Shown: piece by piece, positions 44,998 to 53,966 of the stretch
How positions within the stretch are numbered: the first letter of the stretch is position 1
Layout: the number at the start of each line of letters is the position of its first letter
Origin: Psychrobacter vallis
GTDB taxonomy: Bacteria > Pseudomonadota > Gammaproteobacteria > Pseudomonadales > Moraxellaceae
Reading direction: 5' to 3'
NCBI RefSeq assembly: GCF_904846715.1
Contig: NZ_CAJHBU010000001.1
Span: forward strand, 1-64,000
DNA length: 64,000 bases
Position numbers and translations under genes: made by a program
The notes under the pieces: generated by a model
Told to the model about the DNA's origin: nothing
What the model saw: only the letters and a program-made list of their open reading frames with translations
Databases searched by the model: none

Positions 44998-45111
44998 AAT
45001 ACCATTCCAAAGCATTTAGGGCGTGTTGAGGTTAGATTTCATAAAGATAATTACATTGTATTTTAACCGATATTAATCGATAAAATATCAGAATTGGATA
45101 AAATATTAGAC

Positions 45112-45140
45112 AAAAAAAAGCCCTTTACAATGAAGGGCTT
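45112..45140 (-). terminator. Intrinsic terminator downstream of 4.5S RNA
   Basis: AAGCCCTT and AAGGGCTT form an 8-bp stem with a 7-nt loop, followed on the minus strand by a run of eight T. It lies about 60 bp beyond the 3' end of the SRP RNA gene and protects the lemA region. Confidence 0.7.
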
Positions 45141-45202
45141 AATACAATACGCAAGCGTTTTTAATTATTTGTTGAGACAGTTGTCAAATTTTAGGCAAAA
45201 AA

Positions 45203-45314
<112 letters not shown>

Positions 45315-45321
45315 GTTGCAA

Positions 45322-45349
45322 ATTATACAAGAATTTCTCAGTATTACAA
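45322..45349 (-). promoter_or_regulatory. Promoter of the 4.5S RNA gene
   Basis: On the minus strand TTGTAA (45344-45349) and TATAAT (45322-45327) are 16 bases apart, placing the start site at about 45314-45316. Confidence 0.7.
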
Positions 45350-45566
45350 CCCCTTTTATAAAAGCATTTGTTTTAGAACACAAAACAAATAGTAACCTAA
45401 GTGACAAAATTCTCACAGCAACGCTTTTAAATTTTGCTATTTTAGTGAGTGAAGCTGGGCACACAACAAATAAAATGACCAGCTTCTAGGGTTTGTCTCC
45501 ATATAAAGAGATGTTTTATTTGGAGACAACTCATTTAAAACTATAAATATTCACTGAGGAAACAAC

Positions 45567-46280
45567 ATGAAAACGACATTACTTAATAAAGTAGCGCTAG
45601 CGACAGGCACAGCCCTTTTATTGACAGCCGTCATGGGCAGTGCGCATGCAGAGACAACAGGGTATGACCAACTTACTTTTCAAACAGAAGTAAAAGAAGA
45701 CATTCAAAACGATGAGGTACGAGCCAGCTTGTATAAAAAAGCACAGGCCACGGATTCGAAAACCCTAGCCACAACTCTTAACACTACCATCAACAATGCG
45801 ATGAAAATTGCTAAACGCTACCCTAGCGTCACAGTCAGCACCGGACAGCAGAGCACCTACCCCCGCTATGACAAAAATGACAAAATCATTGGCTGGACGG
45901 GACAGGCAAATATAGATCTGAAAAGTACAGATTTTGCTGCAACCAGCCAGCTCATTGCAGATTTACAATCAACCTTAGTCATGGACAATCTAACTTTTGG
46001 TGTCTCAGAAGCCAAAAAAGACGCGATCGAACAAAAACTGATGACCGACGCTTCTCGCGCCTTTCAGCAGCAAGCTAAAAATCTCACTCGTGCTTGGGAT
46101 GCTCGCAGTTATCGTGTAGTTAATGTCAACTTAAACACAGGCAGTAACTATCCACGTCCTATGTATAGCGCCATGAGTATGAAAGCGGAATCTGCTGATG
46201 CTGTGCCAAGTCAAAATTTTCAGTCAGGTGACAGCACCATTTCAGTAACGGCCAATGGCACCATTGAGCTGACCAAATAA
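45567..46280 (+). CDS. SIMPL (DUF541) domain periplasmic protein
   Basis: The 237-residue protein has a signal peptide (ATGTALLLTAVMGSAHA) followed by the SIMPL/DUF541 fold: LTFQTEVKEDIQNDEVRASL at the start, the VSTGQQSTYPRYDKNDKI region and LVMDNLTFGVSEAKKDAIEQ. Members are exported oligomeric proteins of Gram-negatives with disputed roles (surface or stress). The ATG is preceded by GAGGAAAC, a good ribosome binding site. It is a single gene with its own terminator. Confidence 0.9.
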   Translation: MKTTLLNKVALATGTALLLTAVMGSAHAETTGYDQLTFQTEVKEDIQNDEVRASLYKKAQATDSKTLATTLNTTINNAMKIAKRYPSVTVSTGQQSTYPRYDKNDKIIGWTGQANIDLKSTDFAATSQLIADLQSTLVMDNLTFGVSEAKKDAIEQKLMTDASRAFQQQAKNLTRAWDARSYRVVNVNLNTGSNYPRPMYSAMSMKAESADAVPSQNFQSGDSTISVTANGTIELTK

Positions 46281-46373
46281 CATTGTTTAGATGATATTGT
46301 TTATATCTAAAAAACGACATTATTTAAAAATTGATGTGTGTAGACAAAAATTAGTCTATTCGTATCAAAAAAG

Positions 46374-46402
46374 GCAAGCACCATATTGGTGCTTGCATTT
46401 TT
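46374..46402 (+). terminator. Intrinsic terminator after the SIMPL gene
   Basis: GCAAGCACCA and TGGTGCTTGC form a 10-bp stem around TAT, followed by ATTTTTATTT. Confidence 0.85.
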
Positions 46403-46454
46403 ATTTGGATATACAGCCGATGCTAAATAAAACAGAACCATTATATTGGAACGC

Positions 46455-46530
46455 GAAACTGGTATAAATTTTTCTTGCTTGCTGTGCCTTCGCAGATAGA
46501 GGCGGCAAAAAATTTACTCCAGTCCCGCTG
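46455..46530. repeat. Short dispersed palindromic repeat, copy 2
   Basis: Arms ACTGGTATAAATTTTT and AAAAAATTTACTCCAGT (approximate inverted repeats) flank the centre CTTGCTTGCTGTGCCTTCGC, which differs in a few positions from copy 1 at 41293-41369. It lies between the SIMPL and DUF4124 genes. Confidence 0.65.
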
Positions 46531-46557
46531 ACTTATTTTTATACCAAACTCACTGTA

Positions 46558-47292
46558 CTAGGGCGTGGCAGTTTGTTTTTGCCGCAATTTCAACAGAACT
46601 TTTTGATGCCATGGCAGATTTTGATAAGCCAAAAGCTGCTTAGCAATTTTCTTGTTATTTTGTATCGTTGTATTATTTTGAATCACATAAATAGTACGTG
46701 CCACTTGCTGCAACACTTGACCTTTCTCATTTTTAATTACTGCTTTTACAGTATGCTCACCCGGTAAGATATCAACCGTTGCAATCGAGGCGCTTAGACT
46801 TTGCGCAACTTCATTCTCATCAAGATAAATACCAATACTATCGCCTGCTTGCAAAGCCGGTTTTACCTGCACGCTTACATTGATATTTTGTGCTGGACGG
46901 CGATAAGCACGTTCTTCGCTAGGCTCAATGATAGCCAGTTGATAATTCACTGCTGTCCGAGATTCAGTGCTTGTAACAGCCACAGCGGCAGTTTGCGACA
47001 TATTTGATGACGAGCTGCTTGTACCGTTGCTACGGGTATTATTGCTACTCGATCTATTTGCTTCATTGCCTGTGGTAATAGCCAACTGACTCACTTGCTT
47101 ATCAGCTTGTTGCTCATAGCTTTGTGGCCGATCCGTAAAAGTTACTTGACCTGTTTTTTCATCAACGACTTTATAAATAGGCGCAGCGTTTGCAGTAACC
47201 GTATAAAAGCTAGCTGTGCTAACAATCGCAGCAAACAATAAGCTTACTTTTATATTGGTTTTTGAAAAACTTGATTTCGATAATACAGTCAT
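46558..47292 (-). CDS. Exported DUF4124 domain protein
   Basis: The 244-residue protein has a signal peptide (LLFAAIVSTASFYTVTANA) and a short DUF4124 domain (residues about 37-60, IYKVVDEKTGQVTFTDRP). It is followed by a Ser/Asn-rich linker and a C-terminal beta-type region (INVSVQVKPALQAGDSIGIY, then LPGEHTVKAVIKNEKGQV). DUF4124 proteins are periplasmic and of unknown function. The end of the coding region reads TATP and its stop codon TAG falls in a copy of the TAGGGCGTG sequence. Confidence 0.88.
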   Translation of the reverse strand: MTVLSKSSFSKTNIKVSLLFAAIVSTASFYTVTANAAPIYKVVDEKTGQVTFTDRPQSYEQQADKQVSQLAITTGNEANRSSSNNTRSNGTSSSSSNMSQTAAVAVTSTESRTAVNYQLAIIEPSEERAYRRPAQNINVSVQVKPALQAGDSIGIYLDENEVAQSLSASIATVDILPGEHTVKAVIKNEKGQVLQQVARTIYVIQNNTTIQNNKKIAKQLLAYQNLPWHQKVLLKLRQKQTATP

Positions 47293-47426
47293 GTGCAGTC
47301 AATCCATTCATTGTCTAGCGTTGATGTGTTTTTATATCAATCATTATGCGACAATTTTGCTCTGAAAGCAGTAATGATTGTACAAAAAACGTTTTCAACC
47401 ACTTTAAATAAGTGATTGTTAACCAT

Positions 47427-47456
47427 AAAAAAACCAGCCAAGTTTACTTGGCTGGT
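47427..47456 (-). terminator. Intrinsic terminator after glnA
   Basis: ACCAGCCAAG and CTTGGCTGGT form a perfect 10-bp stem with a TTTA loop; on the minus strand a T-run follows. It lies 45 bp past the glnA stop. Confidence 0.85.
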
Positions 47457-47500
47457 CTTGATTCATCACAGTACTTTTTATGCTAAATAGCAATTAGCAA

Positions 47501-48910
47501 TTAGCAACTATAGTACATGTCAAATTCAACTGGATGTACCGTCACGTTCAGACGTTGTACTTCTTCTTCTTTCAATGCGATAAATGCTTCTAGCATGTCT
47601 TTAGTGAACACATCGCCTTTTAACAAGAACTCATGGTCGTCACGTAGAGCCTGTAGCGCCACATCTAAGCTTTCAGCAACTGTTGGGATTTGTGCTTCTT
47701 CTTCTGGTGGTAAGTCATACAAGTTTTTGTCTGCGGCTTCGCCCGGATGCATTTTGTTCTGAATACCGTCAAGACCTGCCATCAATAGCGCAGCAAAAGC
47801 CAAATATGGGTTCGCCGTTGGATCAGGGAAACGTGCTTCAACACGTACAGCTTTAGGGCTGCTCACATGTGGAATACGGATAGACGCTGAACGGTTAGAC
47901 GCTGAATAAGCCAGTTTGATTGGCGCTTCATAATGTGGCACCAAACGCTTGTAGCTGTTGGTCGATGGATTGGTAATCGCATTCAAGGCACGAGCATGCT
48001 TGATAATACCACCAATGAAGTACAATGCAGTTTCAGACAGGCCAGCATACTCATCACCAGAGAACGTGTTTACGCCATCTTTTGAGATAGACATGTGCAC
48101 ATGCATACCTGAACCATTGTCACCAACGATTGGCTTAGGCATAAAGGTCGCGGTTTTGCCAAACTGATGCGCCACGTTATGAACCACATATTTTAGTTGC
48201 TGAACTTCATCGGCTTTACGTACCATGGTATTGAACGCCACACCGATTTCAGACTGGCAAGAAGCCACTTCATGATGATGTACTTCCACACTGCCTGCAC
48301 CGACGATCTCTTCAATACGCTCACACATCACAGCACGCATATCATGCGAGCTATCGATTGGTGGTACTGGGAAATAGCCGCCTTTGACACGTGGACGATG
48401 TGCCATGTTGCCCCACTCGTAAGTTTCGCCTGTTGACCAAGCCGCTTCTTCCGCCGTGATTTTATGACTGACGCCTGACATGTCAATTGACCATTTTACA
48501 TCATCAAATACAAAAAACTCAGGCTCAGGACCGAAGTAGGCAGTATCACCAATACCAGTAGACTTCAAATACTCTTCGGCACGGCGCGCGATAGAACGTG
48601 GGTCACGATCATAACCTTGCAAAGTTGATGGCTCGATAATATCGCAAGTCACTACCACTGTTACCGCATCAAAGAATGGGTCGAGAAAAGCAGTCTCTGG
48701 ATCAGGACGTAAAATCATGTCTGACGCTTCGATACCTTTCCAGCCTGCAATAGAAGAACCATCAAACATTTTACCGTCTTCCATGACTTCTTCGTCAACG
48801 CTATGCGCTGGGAAACTGATGTGCTGCTCTTTACCGCGTGTGTCGGTAAAGCGGAAGTCGACCCATTTAGCATTAGAGGATTTGATAAGGTCTAGTAGTT
48901 TGTTCGACAT
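47501..48910 (-). CDS. glnA: Glutamine synthetase, type I
   Basis: GSI makes glutamine from glutamate and ammonium using ATP, as a dodecamer controlled by adenylylation in proteobacteria. The 469-residue protein has the beta-grasp domain with [20 protein letters not shown], the metal sites in [12 protein letters not shown] and [17 protein letters not shown], the [19 protein letters not shown] segment, and the adenylylation loop [15 protein letters not shown] with its Tyr. Start [19 protein letters not shown] is typical. No ntrBC is next to it. Confidence 0.98.
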   Translation of the reverse strand: MSNKLLDLIKSSNAKWVDFRFTDTRGKEQHISFPAHSVDEEVMEDGKMFDGSSIAGWKGIEASDMILRPDPETAFLDPFFDAVTVVVTCDIIEPSTLQGYDRDPRSIARRAEEYLKSTGIGDTAYFGPEPEFFVFDDVKWSIDMSGVSHKITAEEAAWSTGETYEWGNMAHRPRVKGGYFPVPPIDSSHDMRAVMCERIEEIVGAGSVEVHHHEVASCQSEIGVAFNTMVRKADEVQQLKYVVHNVAHQFGKTATFMPKPIVGDNGSGMHVHMSISKDGVNTFSGDEYAGLSETALYFIGGIIKHARALNAITNPSTNSYKRLVPHYEAPIKLAYSASNRSASIRIPHVSSPKAVRVEARFPDPTANPYLAFAALLMAGLDGIQNKMHPGEAADKNLYDLPPEEEAQIPTVAESLDVALQALRDDHEFLLKGDVFTKDMLEAFIALKEEEVQRLNVTVHPVEFDMYYSC

Positions 48911-49017
48911 AAATAGTCTCCGTTGTGTTGATCAGGTTATTGCGATTTAAAGTTATTGATGCAATTTTCTGGTTATAAGAATGTGAGATGTGCTTATGAA
49001 GCCAAATAGCGCATTCA

Positions 49018-49045
49018 ATATCATACTTATTATTAGCACTGTCAA
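49018..49045 (-). promoter_or_regulatory. Candidate sigma-70 promoter of glnA
   Basis: On the minus strand TTGACA (49040-49045) is followed after 16 bases by TGATAT (49018-49023), about 110 bases before the glnA ATG. The -35 box is a perfect match to consensus. Confidence 0.45.
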
Positions 49046-49506
49046 TGCTATTGTTCAAGATGCTCTACTAAAGCATAGCGGTAATTGAACCAATAGTCAT
49101 CTTATTAATTCTAACAATATATAACGCTTGATGTTGAACTCTTCAGCCATTTATTAACAATTATTTTTGAATCATGTTACAGCGGTAAGCACACTTGGAT
49201 GCAATGCTGCAAAGCCTATGCCAATCTTTTAGAAATGACATTTTATAAAACCGCTATCGTATTAATCGTTAATATTTTCAATTATTTATAAGACAATCAC
49301 CTATATGGTTGAATGATTTTAAAATGCTTAGCTGTTCATTTATTGCTCATCAACAGTGATGTTCTATAATAAATATGCACTAAATAAGTGCATCAATATC
49401 AGAATTTGTATTTTTTTAGTGCATTACTAGCGTTTATACCGTTAGTTCAATATAAAAGAAAATGTATTTTTGTTTCACCCTTATCTATATAGCCTACCCT
49501 CTACAT

Positions 49507-49546
49507 TTGATAGATAGCAGAATAGTGGTAAGATAACGGCGTTATC
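49507..49546 (+). promoter_or_regulatory. trpG promoter overlapped by a palindrome (candidate operator)
   Basis: TTGATA (49507-49512) and TAAGAT (49529-49534) are 16 bases apart and could be a promoter. The perfect palindrome GATAACGGCGTTATC (49532-49546) overlaps the -10 box and expected start site, 27 bp before the trpG ATG, which is a good position for a repressor. The binding protein is unknown. Confidence 0.4.
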
Positions 49547-49572
49547 CAATCGCCTCAATAAGTAGACCACCA

Positions 49573-50196
49573 ATGATTTTGATGATCGATAATTACGACA
49601 GCTTTACGTACAATATCGTACAGTACTTCGGTGAATTACAGCAAGACATCACCGTCTGGCGTAACGATCAAGCCACCATCGAACAAATCAAAACATTGGC
49701 CCCCGACGTGATCGTCATTGGCCCCGGCCCTTGCAATCCTGATCGTGCTGGAATCTCGCTAGCAGTTATTGACACCTTTAAGGGCGTGATTCCAATATTA
49801 GGAATTTGTTTGGGTCATCAGGCGATTGGACAAGCATTTGGTGGACAAGTGGTCAAAGCTAGTGAAATCATGCACGGGCGCTTATCAGCCGTTTATCATA
49901 AGAATATTGGTGCCTTTGCCGGACTACCCAACCCTTCGCAAGTCACGCGCTATCATTCGCTTGTCATTGATAAGACCACTCTGCCCGACTGTCTGGAGCT
50001 GACCGCATGGACTCAAGATATTGATGGCAGTATCGGAGAAATCATGGGCATTCGTCACAATACGTTTGCCATTGAAGGGGTGCAATTTCATCCTGAATCT
50101 ATTTTAAGTGAAGCCGGTTATCAGCTGCTCAATAATTTTCTGCAGACTCATCATTTGGCAGTACTAACTTCAGACAAGTTACCGCAAGTAGGTTAA
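49573..50196 (+). CDS. trpG: Anthranilate synthase glutamine amidotransferase subunit (TrpG/PabA)
   Basis: Provides ammonia from glutamine for anthranilate (and often p-aminobenzoate) synthesis. The class I triad is Cys in [15 protein letters not shown] (near residue 79) with His and Glu in [11 protein letters not shown] (near 175). The N-terminal [20 protein letters not shown] and [11 protein letters not shown] are standard. The 207-residue length fits. Its partner trpE is not in this window. It is the first of three trp genes here, and in such organisms may also serve folate synthesis. Confidence 0.95.
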   Translation: MILMIDNYDSFTYNIVQYFGELQQDITVWRNDQATIEQIKTLAPDVIVIGPGPCNPDRAGISLAVIDTFKGVIPILGICLGHQAIGQAFGGQVVKASEIMHGRLSAVYHKNIGAFAGLPNPSQVTRYHSLVIDKTTLPDCLELTAWTQDIDGSIGEIMGIRHNTFAIEGVQFHPESILSEAGYQLLNNFLQTHHLAVLTSDKLPQVG

Positions 50197-50285
50197 TGGT
50201 TTACGAAAATACATCGTTAAGCATAAGAGCAACTTAAAAGCCAATCTATTTAAAACCCATACAACACATAAAAATATAAAGCGAG

Positions 50286-51413
50286 ATGATAATGAATGCC
50301 GTCACTATAAAAACAACTGAAACCCCAGACAACATAGCGCAACTGTCTGATGAAGACATTCATCAGTTACTAACAACCGCCTTGGGTAGAATTTTTCAAC
50401 ACATTGATCTCACCTTTGATGAGATGTACCAAGTCATGCTTATTATCATGCAAGGCCGGTGTAGCGATGCCATGATGGGCGCTATTTTGACGGGATTACG
50501 CATGAAAGGCGAATCTATCGATGAAATCACTGCATCAGCCAGTGCCATGCGCGCTTTAGCAGCTAATATCACGCCTAATAATTGCGATCATCTGGTGGAT
50601 ATCGTTGGTACGGGCGGTGATGGCGCCAATTTATTTAACGTCTCTACTGCCTCGGCTTTCGTTGCGGCAGCAGCTGGTGCGCAAGTTGCCAAACATGGCA
50701 ACCGCGGTGTCTCTACCAAATCTGGTAGCTCAGACTTACTGGAGCAAGCGGGTATTAGTCTTGCGCTCACACCCGAACAAGCGAAAGACTGTATCGAAAA
50801 TCAAGGCGTTGGCTTTTTGTTCGCACCCAATCATCACAGCGCGATGCGTTATGCCAATCCTGTACGCCGTGAGTTAAAAGCACGTACAATTTTTAATATT
50901 TTAGGGCCATTAACCAACCCTGCTGGCACACCCAACTTAGTTATTGGCGTTTTTACCGCTCAGCTTTGCGAGCCTATCGCTAAAGTGATGAAAAACTTGG
51001 GCGCACGTCATGTCATGGTCGTTGGCGCAAAAGACGGCTTAGATGAAATCAGCCTTGCCACGTCTACCACGGTCGCTGAGCTAAAAGACGGCGAAATCTC
51101 CGTTTATGAAATAATGCCAGAAGATGCGGGGATCGAATCTCAAACACTCATCGGTCTCGATGTCGATTCTCCAGCGCAAAGTCTTGAGCTAATTCGTGCG
51201 GCTTTATCAGGATCAGAGACCACTGACCGCTCGGTCCTCAAAGCGCGTGACATGATTGCATTAAATGCAGGTGCTGCGATATATACCGCAGGACTTGCCA
51301 GCAATTATCCTAATGGCGTGAGCCGCGCACAACAAATTATTCAAAATGGCGATGCTTTAAGCAAACTTGAGTCTTTAGCGACATATACGCAACAGCTATC
51401 AGCCAAAGGTTAA
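50286..51413 (+). CDS. trpD: Anthranilate phosphoribosyltransferase
   Basis: Joins anthranilate to PRPP in tryptophan synthesis. The PRPP/Mg site VDIVGTGGDGANLFNVSTAS (near residue 100), KHGNRGVSTKSGSSDLLEQAG and the anthranilate tunnel region FLFAPNHHSAMRYANPVRREL are complete. The N-terminal leader of about 20 residues is longer than in E. coli. The start may be ATG 50286 or ATG 50292 (MNAVTIKTT), the latter having GCGAG upstream. It lies 89 bp after trpG. Confidence 0.96.
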   Translation: MIMNAVTIKTTETPDNIAQLSDEDIHQLLTTALGRIFQHIDLTFDEMYQVMLIIMQGRCSDAMMGAILTGLRMKGESIDEITASASAMRALAANITPNNCDHLVDIVGTGGDGANLFNVSTASAFVAAAAGAQVAKHGNRGVSTKSGSSDLLEQAGISLALTPEQAKDCIENQGVGFLFAPNHHSAMRYANPVRRELKARTIFNILGPLTNPAGTPNLVIGVFTAQLCEPIAKVMKNLGARHVMVVGAKDGLDEISLATSTTVAELKDGEISVYEIMPEDAGIESQTLIGLDVDSPAQSLELIRAALSGSETTDRSVLKARDMIALNAGAAIYTAGLASNYPNGVSRAQQIIQNGDALSKLESLATYTQQLSAKG

Positions 51414-51485
51414 TAAATAACCACTATTAATGCGTAAATCTAGCCATTGTTATCTATTGATATTTAACCATATTCGGATACCCTC

Positions 51486-52361
51486 ATGACCATGACCAAT
51501 ACAGCGATTCCTACCGTGTTACAACGCATTGTCGCAACCAAAATACAAGAAGTAAAAGCGGCTCGTGACATAGTGTCTCTCAAAGACTTGCAAGCGCAAG
51601 TAGCGGCTGACAACAACCCTCGTCGCGGTTTTGCTGCTGCCCTACGAGCTGCCAATTCTTACAAAAACGGTATCGGCATCATTGCTGAGATCAAAAAAGC
51701 CTCGCCTTCTAAGGGCGTTATCAATCACAATTTTGCGCCTGCCTTATTCGCACTGCAATACGAGAAAGCCGGTGCCAGTTGCCTATCCGTATTGACGGAT
51801 CGTGAGTATTTTCAGGGTGATGACAGCTATCTTATTCAGGCCGCCAATGCCGCGAGTCTGCCGATATTGCGTAAAGATTTTATGATTGATGAGTATCAAA
51901 TTTATCAATCTTATCTGATGGGTGCCGATTGTATATTGTTAATCATGGCTTGCTTGGATGACACGCAAGTACAAGTATTGCATGCGCTCAGTATCGAATT
52001 AGGAATGGATGTGCTGATAGAAGTACATACCAAAACTGAGCTTGAGCGCGCTCTACAACTGCCCCGCTCAGAGCATAATATTTATGGTATCAATAATCGT
52101 GATTTAAATACCTTTGATGTCGATCTACAAACCACACTTGATCTAAAAAATACGCTCATTGCAGCATTAATGACTGATGCCGACAATACCGCACCACAGC
52201 CCCTTATCGTCACCGAAAGCGGTATTCATAGCAGCGATGATATTCGTCTGATGTTAAATCACGATATTCGGCACTTTTTGATCGGTGAGCAGTTTATGAA
52301 GACCGATCACCCTGGACAAGCGTTACAATCCTTACTTGCGGGCGTCGCAGCAGACGAGTAA
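51486..52361 (+). CDS. trpC: Indole-3-glycerol phosphate synthase
   Basis: TIM-barrel enzyme that closes the indole ring. IIAEIKKASPSKGVI near residue 60, the LSVLTDREYFQGD region, PILRKDFMIDEYQIYQSYLM and GINNRDLNTFDVDLQT are all diagnostic, with the catalytic Lys and Glu residues in these stretches. The C-terminal TrpF domain of enteric TrpCF is absent, as usual in this group. The 291-residue length has a short insertion near residue 225. It follows trpD after 72 bp. Confidence 0.96.
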   Translation: MTMTNTAIPTVLQRIVATKIQEVKAARDIVSLKDLQAQVAADNNPRRGFAAALRAANSYKNGIGIIAEIKKASPSKGVINHNFAPALFALQYEKAGASCLSVLTDREYFQGDDSYLIQAANAASLPILRKDFMIDEYQIYQSYLMGADCILLIMACLDDTQVQVLHALSIELGMDVLIEVHTKTELERALQLPRSEHNIYGINNRDLNTFDVDLQTTLDLKNTLIAALMTDADNTAPQPLIVTESGIHSSDDIRLMLNHDIRHFLIGEQFMKTDHPGQALQSLLAGVAADE

Positions 52362-52430
52362 AGTATATGACATAGCACAGGCTTCAAGTATAAAATCATT
52401 CATTCATCAACCAACGATACGTTAACTTTT

Positions 52431-53162
52431 ATGTCAAACTCTCTATTTTCAAAAGAAATGCAAGACCAGCTCAAAGAGCTAAAAGGCCAACTGAGCAAAG
52501 GACGTGACACCATCTCACCGGAAGGCGACAATCAAAAGCCCACCGAGCCTGTCTCACTACCGACCCAAAAACAAGTCAAAAAAACAGTGAAACAGTTAGA
52601 CAGTGAACATGTTGATGATGATAAAGTGCTGTTTATGCAAGCGATGCACGGTGTCAATCAACTTGAAGACAAAAACGTCCGCTCTCCTGCCAGCGCTGCA
52701 AAAGCACGCAAACCTGATGCAGCGACGTTATCGAAACGCGCGTCGGCTCAAGGCAGTGAGGCCAGCAATTTGGGCGCAGGCTTGTCAGATATGCAAGCGC
52801 TACTGAATCCTGTCGCTAGCGAAGCATATTTGTCCTACAAACAGCCAACCTTACAAAACAAGATTTTCGATCAACTCAAAAAAGGCAATCTACGTTGGTA
52901 TGATGCGGTAGATATTCATGGCTGCACTATCGAAGAAGCGCGCGATGCCATGACGCAATTACTGAGCCAAGCGAAACAAAACAATGAAACCATGGTAAAA
53001 ATTGTTCACGGTAAAGGTAGCGAAGCCATTCTAAAAACGTGTGTCAATGGTTGGTTACGTCAATTACCAGAAGTACTGGCGTTCTGCTCTGCACCGCCAA
53101 AAGACGGTGGCAATGGTGCCGTACTGGTACTGCTTAAAAAGCCTAAAACTGATGGCGAATAG
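52431..53162 (+). CDS. Smr-domain protein
   Basis: The 243-residue protein has a polar, low-complexity N-terminal half and a C-terminal Smr domain (about residues 155-240). The Smr motifs are VDIHGCTIEEARDAM, KIVHGKGSEAIL and the GGNGAVLVLL end. Smr domains bind or nick branched nucleic acid, and some act in ribosome rescue (SmrB). No MutS domain is present. It lies 69 bp after trpC and could be read from the trp transcript; a terminator follows. Confidence 0.9.
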   Translation: MSNSLFSKEMQDQLKELKGQLSKGRDTISPEGDNQKPTEPVSLPTQKQVKKTVKQLDSEHVDDDKVLFMQAMHGVNQLEDKNVRSPASAAKARKPDAATLSKRASAQGSEASNLGAGLSDMQALLNPVASEAYLSYKQPTLQNKIFDQLKKGNLRWYDAVDIHGCTIEEARDAMTQLLSQAKQNNETMVKIVHGKGSEAILKTCVNGWLRQLPEVLAFCSAPPKDGGNGAVLVLLKKPKTDGE

Positions 53163-53180
53163 TTATTACTGTTTTAAACT

Positions 53181-53212
53181 AAAAAAGGACTGCACATAAG
53201 CAGTCCTTTTTT
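53181..53212 (+). terminator. Intrinsic terminator after the Smr gene
   Basis: AAAAAAGGACTGC and GCAGTCCTTTTTT form a perfect 13-bp stem with a 6-nt loop and a T-run. It ends the trpGDC-smr unit. Confidence 0.9.
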
Positions 53213-53282
53213 ATGCAAGTATTTATCTGATTACTAACACGAATAAATGACGCGAATAAATAATAAATAAGGCAACTCTATC

Positions 53283-53915
53283 ATGAGCATACACACCATA
53301 GAAAACTCTCAAGAGTTAGAGGCGCACATTACAGCATTAATTGCTATTGAGCCAAGATTTGCTGCTGTCTACAGTCAAGTTGGCATGCCCAGTCTCAGAC
53401 ATAATATTGGTGGCTTTGAGCAATTAATGAGAGCGATGGTTGGTCAACAGCTGTCTGTGGCCGCCGCCGCCAGTATTTGGCAGCGCTTGGTGGATGCAAA
53501 GTTAACAACTCCGCAGGCAATGCGCAAAGCGACAGATGAGACTTTGCGGGCACAAGGGTTGTCTAAACAAAAAACGCGTTATGTTCGCTCATTGGTGGAG
53601 CATGATATCGACTTTGTCGCCCTAGAATCCATGCCAGACGAAGAGGTAATAAAAACACTAACCGCCGTCATTGGTATTGGCCGCTGGACAGCTGAGATGT
53701 ATATATTGTTTTCATTAAAACGAGCAGATGTACTGGCTGTCGATGATTTAGCGATTAAAGTTGCAGCGATGAATTTGCTAGATTTGGCTGAGCGACCAAC
53801 ACCCAAACAACTAAAGCACCTCACCCAAGACTGGTCACCACATCGTAGCGCTGCCAGCCTGTTGCTATGGTCATACTATGGCTTATTACGCAATAAGACC
53901 GCAGTACCTTTATAG
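53283..53915 (+). CDS. AlkA-like DNA-3-methyladenine glycosylase (HhH-GPD)
   Basis: Removes alkylated purines in base-excision repair. In 210 residues it has the HhH-GPD core: FEQLMRAMVGQQLSVAAAAS, the helix-hairpin-helix VIGIGRWTAEMYILFSLKR and the catalytic Asp in LAVDDLAIKVAAM. The N-terminal AlkA extension and Ada domain are absent, so it is of the short MagIII/yeast Mag1-like type. It is a single gene. Confidence 0.9.
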   Translation: MSIHTIENSQELEAHITALIAIEPRFAAVYSQVGMPSLRHNIGGFEQLMRAMVGQQLSVAAAASIWQRLVDAKLTTPQAMRKATDETLRAQGLSKQKTRYVRSLVEHDIDFVALESMPDEEVIKTLTAVIGIGRWTAEMYILFSLKRADVLAVDDLAIKVAAMNLLDLAERPTPKQLKHLTQDWSPHRSAASLLLWSYYGLLRNKTAVPL

Positions 53916-53966
53916 AATTAGGGCTTGGTGTTTATCTAAATATTCTACTTAATCTGCCCTATTCTA

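Larger units (their letters stand above)
48911..49572. other. Long AT-rich region between glnA and trpG
   Basis: These 662 bp lie between divergent genes and should hold both promoters. I see a good glnA promoter near 49018-49045 and a trpG promoter with a palindrome near 49507-49546. No sigma-54 GG/GC promoter or obvious NtrC site was found by eye. No coding frame with a convincing start is present. Confidence 0.6.

Noticed and set aside
48911-49572. Sigma-54/NtrC promoter for glnA
   Set aside because: No GG-N10-GC element with the right context was seen on the minus strand; a sigma-70 type promoter fits better.
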